Source: Symsagittifera roscoffensis
Lineage: Eukaryota > Xenacoelomorpha > Acoela > Convolutidae
NCBI RefSeq assembly: GCF_963678635.1
Contig: NC_087070.1
Location: 21,249,461-21,313,460, forward strand
Length of the DNA: 64,000 nt
Reading direction: 5' to 3'
Shown: positions 1 to 12,799 of the stretch, in pieces
How positions within the stretch are numbered: the first letter of the stretch is position 1
Layout of the letters: every line of letters starts with the position of its first letter
Program-made: the position numbers and the translations under genes
Notes under the pieces: model-generated
Seen by the model: only the letters and a program-made list of their open reading frames with translations
What the model was told of the DNA's origin: nothing
Databases searched by the model: none

Positions 1-3000
1 CGTAGGCCTGCATTCAGTTCTTTTGCTCTTGCAGTCTCAAAATATGATTTCCACATACCATTTTTGGCCAGTTTGCCAGTTTATATAACCTATATGTCAG
101 GGTTGCTCTGAACCATGGGAAGAATCCATATGCGTTTCCCTTCTGTTGATATCGCGAATGCCTTGCAAGTTGTACCAAATAATTCTAGCATCCTGCTATA
201 ATCGATTGCATGGATGGTTTTCCTCGTACGTGATTTCGACTCACGTTCAATTCTCGATTCAAGATATTTTACTCGATCCGTCGTAGTGCTTTATGAAGCA
301 TATAGCGATTACCGTGACGATCTATTGTTGATCTGTCAGAGCAAGGATCTGATTTTCTGTGTCCCAGATCAAACATAATTGCTCTTCTCGGGGTACCAAA
401 AACTCCGGTCGCCAGATGCCTACAGTAGTTCTTCAAATTCTATCACTTTGACGTGAACTGAATCCATTTGATCTACTGCTAGAGCATCCTTGGCGACCTT
501 TCTATTGCTACTCTGCCTCTCAAAATTGCTTATATTCTCTGTTTTTTGTATCAAGATTTCTGCTTTCAAAATTTCGCTCAAGTCGTCTACCTTCATGCCG
601 GTCACTGCTCCTCTTATTTGCTTCAACAGATGATGTAAGTGACAACACATACGCGACAAACGTAGAATTTGGAACCGAGATAGCCTTGCAATGGTTAGTG
701 GCTCTCGCAGAAACTCTTCGCGACTGACCCCACCATAGATTTCGCCTTGTTTGCTAGCCCGCATGCTTCACTTATAGGGAACGCCATTTCAGTCTCCAGA
801 CACACTTTCCATCACCTAATATGCAACTTGTTCATTTGCAAAGCTTCCGGCCATGTCCGATCGCAATGACCAATTGATGTCTAGACTAGTAGCTCAAGTG
901 ACTCCAGGCTACTCATTCTCGAGAAAAATCCAAATGATACATATATATGATCATAGCCAATGATACATGACACCTACTTTTACTCCCCTCTCCTTGACGT
1001 TTTGAGTAGACTTTAGCTTTCAAGAGTGCTCGTAGATTGACGTGGCTGCCATCAATATTTTTATTGAAAAATCTTCTGATTTCATCAAACTTCGCATGGT
1101 TCTCTGGAGATTCTCTAGATTGATTGTCTTTTTTCAATTCCCACTCTCTGGTTTACATCCAAGAAAACGCTCGAAACTCGTTTTTCTGAGGTTTTCTTTT
1201 TCATCTCATTCTGGTGGCAAGCCATAATCACGGAGTTGGGAATCACGGACATTATTTATCTCAAGAGACACATCGTCTCCTTTGTAACGGCGAAACTCAA
1301 TCCAGAATCGTCGCGAGCTATGTGTAGCACCAACATATTATAGACATTCATCAAACCCTAGTCTCCCAACTTCATCTTGTCATGTGATGTGAGGTCTTCC
1401 AGCGGTACTCAGGCCCGACACCTAGCAAATAAAAATTGTCCCTCTATTCTGACAGAGGGATTTGCCATCAAGACTGTGGCTGAGGAAGAAGCCCTCATCT
1501 TGTTCACAAAAAAACGCCTGCAGGAGTTTCTGACAAATTCTGGTCGGCTGAATCCACTGCTCTAGTTCATTAATATCAGCTTTCTGCTGCGTGGCTCAAC
1601 TACATTTCTTTGTAAGGCTTTTATCCAGGTAGCTCTATAGCTCTTTCTTAGAATCCAAGGTAATCATCCAGGAATTTACTGTGTTTCACGTCAATTTTTG
1701 CTCTTGTGGATCTTCCTTGACTTGCTCACCGATGTTATGATACTGGCTTGAGACCCATTGCTCGAATTTGTGGAGCCCCTCATTATCTTCATGGGCTGTG
1801 GCTTGAAATCTTGTTCCATTACTGGTTCCAGACTTGACGTTTCCTCGACCTCCAGAGTGACATTCTTCAGTTTTCTGGAATTGGAGTTGTCGCTGTAGCC
1901 CGACGCCTTCCATCTAGCCAGCACCATTGGGGGTACCTCTCTTAGTTTTTTTTTGCGCATTGCTTCACCCGATGGGTTGTTGTGCTCTTCTGCTTTACGC
2001 TTTCTCTTCTTCGACCTCGGTTTAATTGATGAATGTGTAGATTCATCAACGATTGAGCTTAACTCCCTTTCCGAATCATCTCTCAGCGATTCTTGTACTC
2101 CACCGTCCCTTTCTCAAGCCCCTGTAGTCCCCCTTTTGTCTTAGTTATAGTATTACTTTGTATTATAATTATAGGTTTGATCTTATTTATAGATTTAGTT
2201 ATAGTGATCTCACTTTTACGCTTACAGGATATAGGCGTTGTGTTTGACCTGATTTCTCTGATGAGCACCATCTTTTTGATTATTTCATCTCTAGGTCCGT
2301 CCATATCAAGATGGTCTCTCCGAATTGCGCTAGAATGCCCCACAAGTCGCGTCTTGAGTTCAAGTTAGCCTCGAATCGGTTCTCCATGGGCAAGCTCTAC
2401 TTGTCTCCCGGCGAGCAGATTGAAATTGGCCAAACCGTGACTGGGTTCACTCTCCGTAACCAGTGAGAGAAAAGTACAGTATTCATGCAGCTTCAAGCCG
2501 CTGCCCGTAGTTTTCAGTTTTTCTTCTTCCACTTCAAAAGGCAACACTTGTACTTTTTTGTTCTACATATGTTGTCCGCCTTCAAGATGTTTTGCTTGAA
2601 GTTCCGCACCTTGGCTACGAGTTGAGGTGCTCCTCCCTTTGACTTATCTCCAACTTTATCTAGTCAGGGGGTCTTTAATGACCACTTCCCGCTTTTACAA
2701 AAAAGACAGTACACCATTGAAGCTAACAATTACTTAGTGTCTGCCACGTTTTTCGCTCATGTACAGGATTTGCAGAATCACTCGTAGTTGTAACTAAAGT
2801 GAGTTCCATATTTTTGAATCAACTACCCATTATACCGTTTTAATTTCAGCTTCCTGGCTAGATTTGAGATATCTAAACGAAACGCACTAGCCAGCACGAT
2901 CAGAATTTCTGCTAGTATAAAGGAGCACCTCAGCGCGTGCGATATGTCCGCCCAGCTTCCTGCTAATTTTGCCTTCAGGGGTTTCAAGTTTGTCTCTTCC

Positions 3001-3730
3001 AACTTGCGGTTGGGGCAGCTATGAGTTTGCTTTGCCCGCTGTTGTCGGTGATCAATGCTACGAATTGAAATGCAGGGGGCATGCTTGCATATCAGGCCGA
3101 AGAGGCAATCACGACTCTCGTCTATGATCCGAATCCTGACGCCACCAACTCTTTTATCTCTACCATCGCTGCCAACAAAATCTGGGTTGCTCCTCAGAGT
3201 ATCGTGGGAGTCCTCCTTTCTTCTCTCATCTGCTAAACAGTCCCACCGCGTATAGGTGAACCTTCATACCCATGAAAACAGTAACTCTGGTTCTCACTGA
3301 GTTTTAGACCTGATCGCCAATATAAAGATTAGCATCTGATTCAATTCTGCTCCAGGCAGCACGTCAAGAAGTGTTTCTGGCCAAAACAATTTTCCTGTGG
3401 TCATCCCGTAGTCCTAACTTGATTATGATTCTGGCTGCACCGGGATCCGCTCTATCATAAGCAGCTATTGCCTTGGCTATTTTGAATGCGCAAATTTCTT
3501 CTTGATTTGTAGTTTTTTGTGCCAATTCTGGACCTGAATAGCCCGTGAGTGGCAGTCCTATGGCCTGTGGATCTGAAAACTTGACGATGATTCTCAGTTG
3601 AGTAGGAACGGCCGTCCGTATTCTGGCCATTTTCGACCGATATTTTCGAGCGTTAGGATATAATATGTTTTGGAAGTATAGCTTGTAATTAATTGGACAG
3701 AATATTGTCTTCGTTAGTAATTCTGGCTAG
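1..3730 (-). pseudogene. Decayed minus-strand coding block, family not recognised
   Basis: This stretch is clearly richer in G+C than the DNA right of 6850 and reads like protein-coding sequence on the minus strand, broken into short frames by stops and shifts. The best frames are 3364-3630 (88 residues), 2365-2547, 2083-2343, 1686-1960 and 420-764. The 1691-2090 part is highly charged and contains a basic run KKRKRK that would suit a nuclear protein. No reverse transcriptase, transposase or zinc-knuckle motif could be found. It may be the 3' part of the same unit as the duplicated block at 3731-6850. A decayed retroelement or a decayed host gene would both fit; I do not assign a function. 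Confidence 0.4.
420..764 (-). pseudogene. Hypothetical 114-codon frame within the decayed block
   Basis: This is the longest clean frame in the left edge of the decayed block. The predicted peptide is alpha-helical looking, with leucine- and arginine-rich stretches (for example ARLSRFQILRLSRMCCHLHH) and an acidic C terminus ending EFEELL. It has no recognised domain. The composition is more coding-like than the random frames further right, but the ATG at 764 may be arbitrary because the surrounding sequence in the same direction is broken. It could equally be one piece of a larger decayed ORF. Confidence 0.25.
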
Positions 3731-5560
3731 CCCGCTACTTCCAGAGTTGAAACTCTAGAGAAGTGTGCTTCATGAGCCTTCAACCAATCCACATAAAAGT
3801 GATCTCCAAGATCTTCATGAGACAAACTCTTATGTTTCAGTGCCTCCATGAGCCCAGGCCTGATGGCTAACTCGTGTAGCGCCAAGTTTTTGATGTTGTC
3901 CAGATATTTTGCCCTTCTTGAAAATTCATGAGGGGGCCTGTCCTTCTTCTTTTTCCTCCCTGATCCATCATGAAGGCTGTTTCTGCCAACCAGCTCTGAG
4001 GGTTAAGAGACCCTCTCGTTTCCTTCTCGTTCAAATTGAAAACGAAAAGTCTACTCCTGCTGCTCCCAAAGCTGTCTCTGAAAGTTTTTTTGGTCCCCCA
4101 GTCTTAAATCGATAAATCTGGTCAAGAAAAAAGGCGGGTCTGGGGGCGGACCAAAAGTGAAGCGCCCTGTCTTCCTGGAATTAATCTCTAGCCTCCCAAT
4201 GAGCTGCTGGAAGAACTTATTCAGCAATAAAGTGGCCGTGAGAAGAGCAAAGTCGATGCCGTCTGATAAGCATCTCTTCGATAGCTATTCTTCCATCTTG
4301 CTGGCCACGTCTCGAAGTCGCATCGGCAGGATGCTTCGTCGCCGGGTTTGTCGTATCGCGCCGTTCATATGACGTACTCTCTTGTTTTTGTTCCTTCCGT
4401 TGTCATCATTCTTCATGGTTGAATGGTACGATGCATCTCGGGAGTATCGTCGGGTTCAAACAGATCCTCATCTCATGCATCGAGCAGTCCACTTTTTCTG
4501 ACCGCCGCGTCAACTTTCGAGAATCGGCTCTAGGTATGTCATCAGGTTTCATCATCCCTAAAACAGCGTAGAGCTTCCTGATCTCCAGCAATTCCAGGGA
4601 GGCTAAAAGCTGAGGCATAGCTGCTCCCGAAAAACTCAAGATCTCGATTTGTCACTGAGTTTTCACTCGAGAGAGAAATCTGAGGAGGCTTTATTCAATT
4701 ATCAATTGAATAACGCCCCAGAAATGCGTGGCTTTCTCAAGTATTCCAGGCAAGTATTTACCTCAAATGGATCTCTTCTGACACGTTGGCCTATTTTCCA
4801 GTCCCGGCTGCTGTGTCTGCGATAATTTTTGGTCACATTTTCTTAAACTCCACGAGTTAGTTGCTTTCTGCTTAGCAGTTTATCTCGGGCGTTCTGCTTT
4901 GCAATCTATCCTGCAGTTCCATCAAGCGCGATGTCACAGCGCTTCCCTGGCTGCCGCTGGCTGGTGTTAGGCCCGGTAGGGTCACACTTATCGACAGAAG
5001 CATGACCTGTCCCGCTTCTAGTTCCCCCATGGACGGCATTGATTCTGGAGCTGTCCCCACATCTAGGTCCGCGCTCATTTGTTCTTGGGCCACTGTATCA
5101 AGGTTGAAATGTCTCGCCGTTCTATGTGTCTCCACGAAGTCAATTCTTGACACTGGCCTCGAGCGAATCGCTGGGGATGTACTCGGTACAACCTGTTTTG
5201 CGGTCTTTTTGTCCACCTTTCTGATAGCCTCCTGATATAATCCTTGGACCTGATCAAGCTCGAATCTCAATTGGTTTCTTTATTGAATATCCCGGTCTTG
5301 TTCTGGCATTTCCTGGTTTCATTATCGCGTTGCCTGGTACCGCTCGCTATGAATTCCTTCTAGGTCTTTCTTCATCATGGTAGTACCTCCGTCTGCTATG
5401 CCCGATTCCTTGATGGAGCCGTACCGACTGGTTGGTCTCCAGTTCTCGTCGACGCCCCAATTGGTAGCTGGAGCTTCCCTGCATAATTCCTGCTGATGTT
5501 ACTCTAGCCCGGAATCCTTGACAAGTCATAATTTCTCTAGCCTCCACCAGCGCCCCAGGA
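3731..5560 (-). pseudogene. Decayed coding unit, copy 1 of a tandem pair (SGNH-like trace)
   Basis: Minus-strand translation gives frames at 4872-5270 (132 residues), 4406-4639, about 4150-4390 and about 3740-3890. Roughly 4130-4870 aligns by eye with 6085-6830 of copy 2, with matching residues such as SILP, DVASK, FQQ.I.RLE and TGRF. Where copy 2 reads DGIH, copy 1 reads DGID, and the frame just before it contains an in-frame stop. DGIH near the C-terminal end, with a TD(T/S)-like block upstream, resembles blocks V and I of SGNH/GDSL hydrolases. Such domains are known in ORF1/gag-like proteins of some retrotransposons, but the match here is weak. Copy 1 also carries upstream sequence (4872-5560) that copy 2 lacks. 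Confidence 0.4.
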
Positions 5561-6850
5561 CAGCCATCTAGTATGCTTCTGATTGAACGTTCAATCAGAC
5601 GTGTAGCCTACCATCAAGAGAGTTTCAATGACGAGCTCTCAGCCCTCGCCCTGGGACTCTAGTTGCAAAACGGCGTTCCTTGTCACGGCTACTTGTTCAT
5701 CCACTTGGGTGTGATCGAGATCTCGCAGACGTCTGTACATTCTGCCAATCCCTGGAAGTATTCACTCAAGCACGCCAAACCTAGAAAAACCAACTTCAGA
5801 TTACTCTTTTTTTCAGTGATAACTTGGGAAATTGCCAGCTCTAGAAACTGCAAACCAAGTGTTTTCGTTCTTTTTTGCTCTCGGTCGTTTAGAGTCAAGA
5901 AGCACTTCGAGTTTCGATAAGACTATTAAATGTTCTTTTAATAAAAAAATTTGTTCAATTTCAATCTGAAAACGAAAGTTACTTTCTTATTTATGCACGA
6001 TCAGTTTCTGCTGGAGTTGTTTTTCTCTACAAGAGAGCGTGCTTTGCTCTCCCATTCTGGACTCAATAGATATGGCCAGGACGAAAGGCGAGTCTGGGGT
6101 GGATCTAAGCTGAAGCGTCCAGTCTCCACTAAAACCATCTCTAGTCTGTCAATGTCCTGCTGGAAGGTCTTAACCAGCCGTACAGTGGCCATATGACGAT
6201 CGAAGTGAATGCCGTCCGACGATCATCCCTCCCGTAGAGTTTCTTCCAGCTTGCTGGCCACGTCTAGAAAACGCAACGGCAGGATACTTCGTCGCTGGGT
6301 CTCTCGTATCGCGCCATTCAAGTTCCTCCCGTTGTCATCATTATTCATGGTTGAATGGTACGATGCATATTGTGAGTGTCGTCGGGTCCAAACTGATCCT
6401 CACCTCTTGTATCAAGCTGTCCATTTTTTTTTGACAGCCAAGTCATCTTTCGAGACTCGCCTCTAGACACGTCTTTGTTCCCACCATCAATGTTACAGTG
6501 TGTAACTTTCTTATCTTTAGCAATTATAAGGAGGCCAATAACTGAGACATATGTGCTCCCGAACAATTCAAGATTCCGATTTAACTCTGAGTTTTCACTC
6601 CAGCGAGAAATCTTAAGAGGCTTTTCCCAATTATCAATTGAATCGCGCCCCAGGTATTCGTGGCTTTTCCAAGTAATCCAGGCATTCATAGGCCTCAAAT
6701 GCATATCCCCGGGCACGTTGGGCTGTTTTACAATCCCGGCTGTTGTGTCTGTGAACATTTCCGGTCACACCTTTCTTATGTCCTCCACGAGTCAGTTGCT
6801 TTCTGCTTTGTAGTATATCTTGGGCATTCTGCTTTCACTACCATAACATA
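5561..6850 (-). pseudogene. Decayed coding unit, copy 2 of the tandem pair
   Basis: A 137-codon minus frame (6345-6758) starts FTDTTAGI and is followed, after a break, by a frame containing DVASKLEE, then an in-frame stop, then SSDGIHFDRH and FQQDIDRLE at about 6110-6300. These correspond one to one with copy 1 about 1.95 kb to the left. The order TD(T) ... DGIH is what suggests an SGNH-type hydrolase fold, with Asp and His near the C terminus. A GxND block could not be identified. The downstream part (5689-5898) is a separate frame. The unit is interrupted by at least one stop and one frameshift and is not expected to be functional. Confidence 0.4.
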
Positions 6851-8054
6851 TTGTGTATAATCTATGTAGGTTCTCAGATTTCAGATTTTTTTATAGAAAA
6901 AAGTATCCGAAGTAAAGGTTTAACCAGCTTTTTTTGCTCCATTGACTAAAAAAAGTGATTCGCAGTTTTTTTGTAAGTTCAACCCGTGAAAATTTCGTTT
7001 TAAGCCTTTCTAATTTCGCTTCAAAGCTTATTTTACTTCTCAGTGAATGTAGCTGAAATTAAATCGTTGTTGCGAAATGTAACTCTAGTAATTAATAATG
7101 AACACTTTGCGGCATTTACTGTAAGACTTCAGAGTATGACACCCTTTATCATCATCTAGTTATATCCTATTCAGTTTTTTCTAAAATGTTGATACTATAC
7201 ATATGCTAATCGATTTGGGTTTTGAAACAATGATTACGTATCAAACGATGGTTTTACACAATTTAAGCTGAATGTTTTCACAGCAAAATCTGTTGAATTT
7301 GCTTTTTTTGTTAATGTATACAAAAATAGAATCTATAATTTCCAAATTAATTCAACGGTTTCAATTTTGTAAAAAAAAATGCAAAATTTAGTTTCCACAA
7401 ATGCTGTTTTAAAAATCACTCCTTTTTTCGAAAAAGAAACTGACAGAGTATTTAGACAGCTCAAAATCGATATGGTAGTATCTGAACACAACAAAAAAAC
7501 AAACCGAACAAAAAGTATGCAAAACAAACAAATTAAATTGATTATCAAAAAATCAATGTTCGAAAGATAATCCATAAATCGACGAACTCAATTAACTCGA
7601 TGTTTTTTTGCGAGTCATGCCATCTTCATGTAGATCTAGTTAAAAAGAAGGCTGGAATTTGGTCATACTGTAACAAAATCTTTTTTTTGATTGTATGCTC
7701 CAATAATCTATCTTCGGTTCTTAAACAGTTTCATTTGTGAGTGGAATGAGTTTTGAGATGTTTGAAAACTGCAAAAAAGTTTGAAATTGAAACTCGATGT
7801 TATTGAAATCATTTTTGAAATCATTCTTTTAAAACTGTTAATTATATAACCTTATGAAGTAGCCCCAAAGAAAATGCGAATGTCTAAGCCATGGTGATGC
7901 AGTAGGATCAGGTGTTTACCATTGAACAAAGATGTCTGCATCTCTTCTTAAATCTTGCTATTACGTTTAAAACGGCAAAGAGTCCTACAATATATTTATG
8001 CTCGGTATGATTTATTCTCCAAATGGATAAATTTCAACACAATTTCGACAGACA
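6851..8054. other. AT-rich non-coding stretch
   Basis: Base composition drops sharply to AT-rich at about 6850. No credible gene, repeat structure or RNA gene was seen; the open frames at 7333-7575 lie on both strands and consist of low-complexity F/K/I codons. Confidence 0.6.
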
Positions 8055-8384
8055 TTTGACAAACTAGCAATATGAACGATGTTCTTTTCACCGACGAAAC
8101 CGTCAAAAAAAAATTCACAGGTGATTGTTTTTTATACAAGTAAAAGGGTTTAAAAACTACCTGTTTAGGTATATTACGACAATTTAGAAGCCATATATTT
8201 TGTGCTATTAACGCGTAAGCAGCCTTTTAATCAGGATCAGAAAAATTTCCATTTTCTGCTCACTTTTTATATAAAAGAGTTGTATGAAACATTTATAATT
8301 GCACTAAAAGACACAATTTTTGTGCTGTGTACGTAACAGAATGAAAGCCCTGTATTTTAATAAAAACCTTCGACATATTTTTTT
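8055..8384 (+). repeat. Truncated copy of the GTTCCGAC miniature transposon
   Basis: Landmarks shared with the two fuller copies that follow (TTCACAGGTGAT, a GTTTAAA block, ACGCGTAAGC, and an ATTTAATC-like block) occur here in the same order, but the GTTCCGAC terminus is missing on the left. Confidence 0.45.
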
Positions 8385-8837
8385 GTTCCGACTTCCATAA
8401 CGAAAGTAACGAAATATTTGTGCTCAGGTGGCTTTTTTTCAGACAAATTTCAATTTTTAACGAGCCGTTTCAGACAGAATTGTTGTGCTGAGCTTAAGTT
8501 TGAAAAGATATTTCACCTGTGATCAGTTTCGTAAAACTATGGGGGTTTAAAGATGGACTTTTGGCCAATTTGGAACAATTAACGCATGATATATTTTGCA
8601 CTAATAACGCGTAACCGGAGATTTAATCCGTCTTAGAAATCCATTGTCTCAAATTGGTTGAAACAGGCTACTAGCCGTAATTGATTCGTTACTAGGAGCG
8701 AAGTCTATGACTTTGTGCTTTATATGGAGTGTAAGGGGATGATTTTCACAAAAAACCTCAAATTTAAAATTTTGTTCTTTTAACATTAATTTTTCCATTT
8801 TATTACTGCTCCATTGATCTCAAAAGTCAGTCGGAAC
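8385..8837 (+). mobile_element. MITE-like element, copy A, ends GTTCCGAC / GTCGGAAC
   Basis: The element begins GTTCCGAC and ends GTCGGAAC, a short terminal inverted repeat, about 453 bp apart. The interior is AT-rich and has no coding capacity. It shares internal blocks with copy B: AATATTTGTGCTC, ACGCGTAA, GATTTAATCCGTCTTAGAAA. The right flank (CCTGATACGA) is also shared with copy B, so the true end may lie slightly beyond the inverted repeat. Superfamily not assigned. Confidence 0.55.
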
Positions 8838-9295
8838 ATCCAAGGCTTTACCCTGATACGATTTTTCAGTTTTTTGTTAAAATAAAAATTTCTGTTCATA
8901 AATGGCATATAAACTCATAAAAAGCATTAGAAAATTCAGGTTTTTTTTTCGTTTTCTCGGTATGATTGAAATCAGCAGTGTTTTGTCAAATTATGTTTAT
9001 AGTATTTTTGGCTCATCTTATTTTGATTGTTAGTCAACAACAAAACAAACAGATTTTTTTCTCTTTTAGTTTTTGTGATATTTGCGGTCCTTTTGTCTAC
9101 ATGATCTTAGTTTAACAAAGTAGACGATCTTATATGATCTTAAAATAAAAAACAAATTTTGCTCATGGAGATTCCACCCGATAGGTTGAGGCCTTTTTGG
9201 TATCCTTCCAAGTCGAACTTTATTGTAACCGTACATTTTCATAGAATGTATGGTCATAAGTTTTGATAGTAAATTGTTATGATTATTTCTTCCTT

Positions 9296-9709
9296 GTTCC
9301 GACTTTCGATACGAAAGAAACGGAATATTTGTGCTCGGGGTGGGTTTTTTTTCGTCAGACAAATTTCGACTTTTTAACTAGAAAGATTTAAAGATTGCCA
9401 TTTTGGCCATTGTGACCAATTTGGGACAATTAAAGCGCGATATAATTCGCGCTATTAACGCGTAAGCGGAGATTTAATCCGTCTTAGAAATCGTTCTAAA
9501 TTGGTTTAAAGAAGCTTATTTGCCATAATTGATATATTACAATGAGCGAAATCTATTGTTTTGTACTTTATGGCGTGTGGGGGGATGATTTTCATAGAAA
9601 AATTTTCAAATTTTAGAAAAAAAAGTTTTTCATTTTATTTTGTTTCATTTAATTCATTAATGTTGTTTATGTTATTAGTGCTCCATAAACGTTAAAAGGC
9701 AGTCGGAAC
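9296..9709 (+). mobile_element. MITE-like element, copy B, ends GTTCCGAC / GTCGGAAC
   Basis: Same structure and orientation as copy A about 0.9 kb to the left, about 414 bp long, with the same terminal octamers and internal landmarks. A further diverged copy lies at 39060-39445. No target-site duplication was evident. Confidence 0.55.
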
Positions 9710-11260
9710 TTTCAGGGCTTCGCCCTGATACGAGCAGTCTTGTTAAATTTATGCGCTTTTGACACACTTAAATTCTCGCTCACTCAAGATTGGAGCTGTT
9801 ATTTTGAAATTTTATGGTGGAGGTTAGCTTGAATCGCACTTTACAAGCAAATAGCATACAGGACCGCCATCGGAACCCATGCACCATGAGGTTCCAAAGG
9901 ACAAATAAGAGCTTTGCTGGGTTAACGACCCCAAAAATTATAGAAAACAGTCAAACTAAACATAAATAATGAGATTAAATTGTCAGCCACTAAATAGACA
10001 AAACAATAAACGATGAAACAAAGTCATTTCGGGTCTATTCGGTCGAAACATAGCACGCCTGAGTCTAACACAGTCGAACACATTATTCGTTCTGCCGAGT
10101 CATAATCGAAAAAAGCACACTTGAGTCGGTCGAAACATAGCACGCCTGGGTCGAACAACTTTTAACTTCAGCCTACAAATAATTCGAACATCTCGACCCA
10201 GGTATGGAATCCACGCAAATACCAAAGCGATACAATTGGAATGATTTTTTTTTTGGCAAAACCGAAGTATTTCCAAGTTGCCCGCTAAAGCTCAGAAGAT
10301 CATGAACTCAATTAAACTATTCAATGTAATGAATAGCTGCTACAACGTTCTTAACCCATGCATGTTAAAATTTGATCCTTGTTTATCAACAATGAAGAAA
10401 GTTCACACAAAAACTGCCAATCAGATGAGTAAAGTATATGTTTTTTCTTGATTCTCACATTAAGAGGTCGTGCAAAAAAAATTGAAACGGGGAAGCTCAA
10501 ACCATGGGCGCTGACTACATCTTGGTAGAAAGCATTGCTGTGGTTCCATGAAAGCTTTGGTAGTCTAGGAATAACATAGGTGCGTGATCAAAGCTCCGCG
10601 TCCGCTGCCAGCTATTAAGCTAACTCTTGTAGAGGTAAGCTAAAATAATTTACTTCGAAGGCCACAAATTCTGCTATTTAACTACGTAAATTGGAACCAA
10701 AATGTATTAAACAGCTAAAAATATACAAAGTAATACAAATATATTTTGCATGGTACAAATTTTAGTTGTCATGTACAAATATTAGTTGCATTTGTACAAA
10801 CATAAACTGCATTGATTAAAAAATACAAGAGTTATCGGCTCTTGAGCCCCCTCACCCCTCGCCCATCCAGTTCCCCTTTAACTTTCAAGCATGTAGAGCC
10901 TCACTACCAAATGGACCGCTTTGCCCAGTAGTGACTATACAGAAAAACCGATACTAACAGTTTTTTTGATCAAGTGTTACAATGCATTTTTTGTGTAGGT
11001 AATTCTGATAGAATTTCCGTATTTTCAAGGTCGATGATTTTTGATCTTTTCGAAAATATCAATTGTGCGACAAAAAAAAACATTTGCCAGAAAACTTCTG
11101 TAAATTTGAAAGCTCTGTTTGACGGTTTTGGGTTTGGGTCGAGGGGTCAATGAGTGTTTTCAATGCTCATCGAACTCAATGCTGCGCTGCTGCGGCGAAG
11201 AAGTGTGATATGCACACCACCTTGGGTTCCATTTCTGACCGGGATCTCCTGTTTTTTTTT
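9710..11260. other. Non-coding stretch with a small direct repeat
   Basis: No gene is supported. It contains a repeat of GGTCGAAACATAGCACGCCT at 10041 and 10128, and a loose tacaaat/ttagttg repetition near 10690-10810. Confidence 0.5.
10041..10157 (+). repeat. Short direct repeat (two about 30-bp units, 87 bp apart)
   Basis: GGTCGAAACATAGCACGCCT followed by GAGTC/GGGTC and AACA occurs at 10041-10070 and 10128-10157, with a degenerate third unit between them. Confidence 0.6.
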
Positions 11261-11261
11261 T

Positions 11262-11771
11262 TCATTTCTTGTCTTCCCAATATGTACCACTCCCATCTGT
11301 ACTATCTTTCGATGATCTGCTGTCACCAAACATGGCTTCCATCGCCGAGCAGTCGAACTTTTTGTAGTCGGGCTGCGCTTCAGCGGATGAAAAGGTATTC
11401 ATTTTAACTTCCAAATCTTCGGGTTGAAGTGGGATATAAGTCGATCTATGTTGATCAGTCTCAAATGACATTTTGAATAAAATCTCTTTTGTTATCTACC
11501 AAACGATTGCTGTTTTTGAAGCAATTAGAGTCTTTCAATGAATAAATAGTTTTGAATTAGTGAAGTTTTTCAATAGCAAACTATACTTGGAAAATATTTT
11601 TCTGAATCCAGTTTTCGATCTAACTAGTTTTGGAGAACTTATTTTCTTAAATGATCCAGGAACTGAACAGACCCTAAAAGAGGACTGTTTGCGACGATGA
11701 TCTAATTCAGTTAAGGTCGCGCCAACTCCTCGCGAAATTTTGCTCGCATCGCAAACGTCAACGTCAGTCAT
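11262..11771 (-). CDS. Coding-like minus-strand segment (possible small gene or exon)
   Basis: Two frames, 11535-11771 (78 codons) and 11262-11471 (70 codons), stand out from the AT-rich surroundings by higher G+C and a normal amino-acid mix. The second begins with an ATG and reads MSFETDQHRSTYIPLQPEDL at its start; its C-terminal part is Ser/Asp-rich. No domain is recognised. They could be exons of one gene or two relics. Possible splice donors exist (for example GTACAT near 11280) but no supporting structure was found, so this is a low-confidence call. Confidence 0.25.
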
Positions 11772-12799
11772 AATTTATAAGTTGCAACAGAAGTTTAATT
11801 GAGCCAAGAATACGAATGAAATAATAATATTACAAAATGAAATAATCGTCAGATGAAGCGAGAAACTTGGTTCAGTTTTGCTCTTAGCTCTTGCAACATC
11901 ATAGGGCTATTTATGTATCACAATTAAGTTTCGAACTTACATATGCCCAGCTCGAATTAAATTTAATATTCAAAAAGCCGATAGCTTAACTGCACTGAAA
12001 GACGTTAAAAAGATTTTAGTTGAGAGATATATGTTTATGAGAAAAATCTTATGGGATGAAAATAATTGAAATTCTAGGTTGCCTTGATTTCTAAAACACT
12101 AAAAAATTCATCGGACTCGAAATTATGCTTGCACAGTTTCGGATTCACGGGCAGAGAAGACAAAAATAGAGTATCAGTCGGTACTTTGAACCAATAAAGT
12201 CCTCCAAAAAGTGTAGTAACTACTATGCCACTTGTGGATGATGACGAATTAAACGGTCACTTCTGCAACTACTGTTAAAATAAAAGATCACGAATCTTTG
12301 ACCACATCAAACATCTGTAATTCCTGGTTAATGTCCAAGTTTTGTGCCGAAATGTCAAGATCTGCGGGAGTTGCACGAATGAATTCATTCCATGGAAAAA
12401 CTGGGACCAAAAATTGAGTTCATTCACACTTTTTTCTACAAAACACATGCATTTTACGTGAATGGAAGGCCATCTCTGAGTGTCTCAGTCTTCTAATTCA
12501 CCTCTCTTTTACATCAATCCTAAGAGTTGTTCTCAATTTGTTCTTTTTGTACCGAAAGTGAGGAGCCTAATTTCTAGAAAGATGGGCTCATTTATCTTAT
12601 GTCGTGGAAAAATTGTGACATAAGTCGGGTTGAGTTTTTACGGAAATGAGGACCAATTTCACCAAACTATTTATAAAAAAAGGTTCATTATTCTCCTCAT
12701 CCTTTAAACTGGGATAGCCTGCCCTTTGCTAGAAATTGGGTCAATTAAACAACTCGTTGGTGATAAAAAAAGCCTTAAAAAGAGGACCACGCTCCGTTC
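11772..12799. other. AT-rich non-coding stretch
   Basis: No gene, RNA gene or clear repeat could be supported in this interval. Confidence 0.5.

Noticed and set aside
7333-7575. Overlapping 63-80-codon frames on both strands
   Set aside because: Low-complexity AT-rich sequence; no start context or motif.
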